Origin: Lepidostoma basale
Taxonomy: Eukaryota > Arthropoda > Insecta > Trichoptera > Lepidostomatidae
Direction: 5' to 3'
Assembly (NCBI GenBank): GCA_022606425.2
Contig: JAHDVF020001047.1
Coordinates: forward strand, 1-64,000
Length of the DNA: 64,000 nt
Every line of letters starts with the position of its first letter. The first letter of the stretch is position 1. Of this stretch, positions 63,430 through 64,000 are shown one piece after another. The position numbers and the translations under genes are program-made. The notes beneath the pieces were generated by a model. That model searched no databases and had not been told where the DNA came from. It worked only from the letters and a program-made list of their open reading frames with translations.

Positions 63430-64000
63430 CTTCTTCTTCTTCTTCCTTGTTGTAGACCTATGTGGTCTGTTCTCCTGAGTGTTTCTCCTCCTGTGAGGTA
63501 GACTCCCAGCTATCCTTCCATCTTTTAGGATGTCTTTTAAGAGGACGAGTCCCGTGAGGCTGATTATGCAATGCAATATAGGGGAGTCTGGTGGTGTCCA
63601 TTTTTTAAACGTGTCCATACTAGTCCTCAACATATCAACAACAACGTATTATATCCTCAACCTCACATATCTCTCTTATTCTGGTGTTCCTCACGCGATC
63701 TCTCAGTGTCTTCATTTCGGAAGTCCTCAAAACTTGTGGTCTGTTCTCCAGGGTGTTGTTCCTCCTGCGAGGTAGACTCCCAGCTGTCCTTCCATCTTTT
63801 AGGATGTCTTCTACGAGGACAAGTCCCGTGAGGCTGATTATGCAATGCAATATAGGGGAGTCTGGTGGTGTCCATTCTTTGAACATGTCCGTACCAGTCC
63901 CTTTTTCGCTGTCTGCTCAATCTTATAATATCCTCAACCTCACATATCTCTCTTATTCTGGTGTTCCTCACGCGATCTCTCAGTGTCTTGCCTGCTATCT
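63430..64000 (-). mobile_element. RTE-like family C with a 274-bp tandem duplication
   Basis: (TTC)n tail on plus at 63430. The minus strand reads TRIREICEVEDIIR and QRMDTTRLPYIALHNQPHGT, then CPRRRHPKRWKDSWESTSQE. The block starting TGTGGTCTGTTCTCC occurs at 63461 and again at 63735. Truncated by the window edge. Confidence 0.8.

Overview
The window looks like insect (at least arthropod) nuclear DNA. It is AT-rich and built almost entirely from nested, mostly broken transposable elements: RTE-like and CR1/Jockey-like non-LTR retrotransposons, two tRNA-derived SINEs, a second dispersed retroposon, palindromic Penelope-like fragments, hAT, piggyBac-like and Tc1/mariner-like DNA elements, a solo LTR and long microsatellites. 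There are no bacterial-type genes or operons. Element names used here (A to J, P1 to P6, R, G, F, K) are my own labels. Clade names rest on protein motifs and tail types, not on a database search.

The most important item is a fragmented host gene on the minus strand. Four GC-rich coding exons at 46775-46646, 43746-43604, 43134-42993 and 15229-14977 splice in phase (2, 1, 2) into one 222-residue C-terminal open reading frame. It has 14 cysteines, two N-glycosylation sequons and a hydrophobic C-terminal tail, followed by a stop and an AATAAA signal. One intron uses a GC-AG boundary. The last intron is 27.8 kb and holds most of the mobile DNA in the left two thirds of the window. The first exon(s), including any signal peptide, were not found and may lie beyond the right edge. 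I do not recognise the protein family.

Layout. 1-15 kb: RTE-A, family C, SINE and R copies, a complete hAT element with its target duplication, two CR1-like copies, two roughly 350-bp (AT)n tracts in a 513-bp tandem duplication, then the terminal host exon. 15-24 kb: RTE-like fragments, R copies, a CR1-like copy with an RTE-A fragment inside it, and a mariner-type transposase relic. 24-35 kb: a Tc1/mariner-like element holding a young RTE insertion, a piggyBac-like element, the best CR1-like copy, and RTE-A with a nested family D copy. 35-47 kb: palindromic Penelope-like elements, an inverted duplicate composite of Penelope-like, RTE-A and hAT sequence, a solo LTR, and three host exons. 47-64 kb: the longest RTE-A copy with reverse transcriptase motifs, an 11-bp minisatellite, SINE1 with a nested LINE, MITEs, a TTAA-flanked element, a candidate LTR, and a tandemly duplicated family C fragment.

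Three observations recur. First, RTE-A ends in a UNCG-type hairpin that overlaps its last codons, with all four bases found at the variable position. Second, unrelated palindromic families share a hammerhead-like core. Third, exact target-site duplications give a relative age order for many of the nested insertions.
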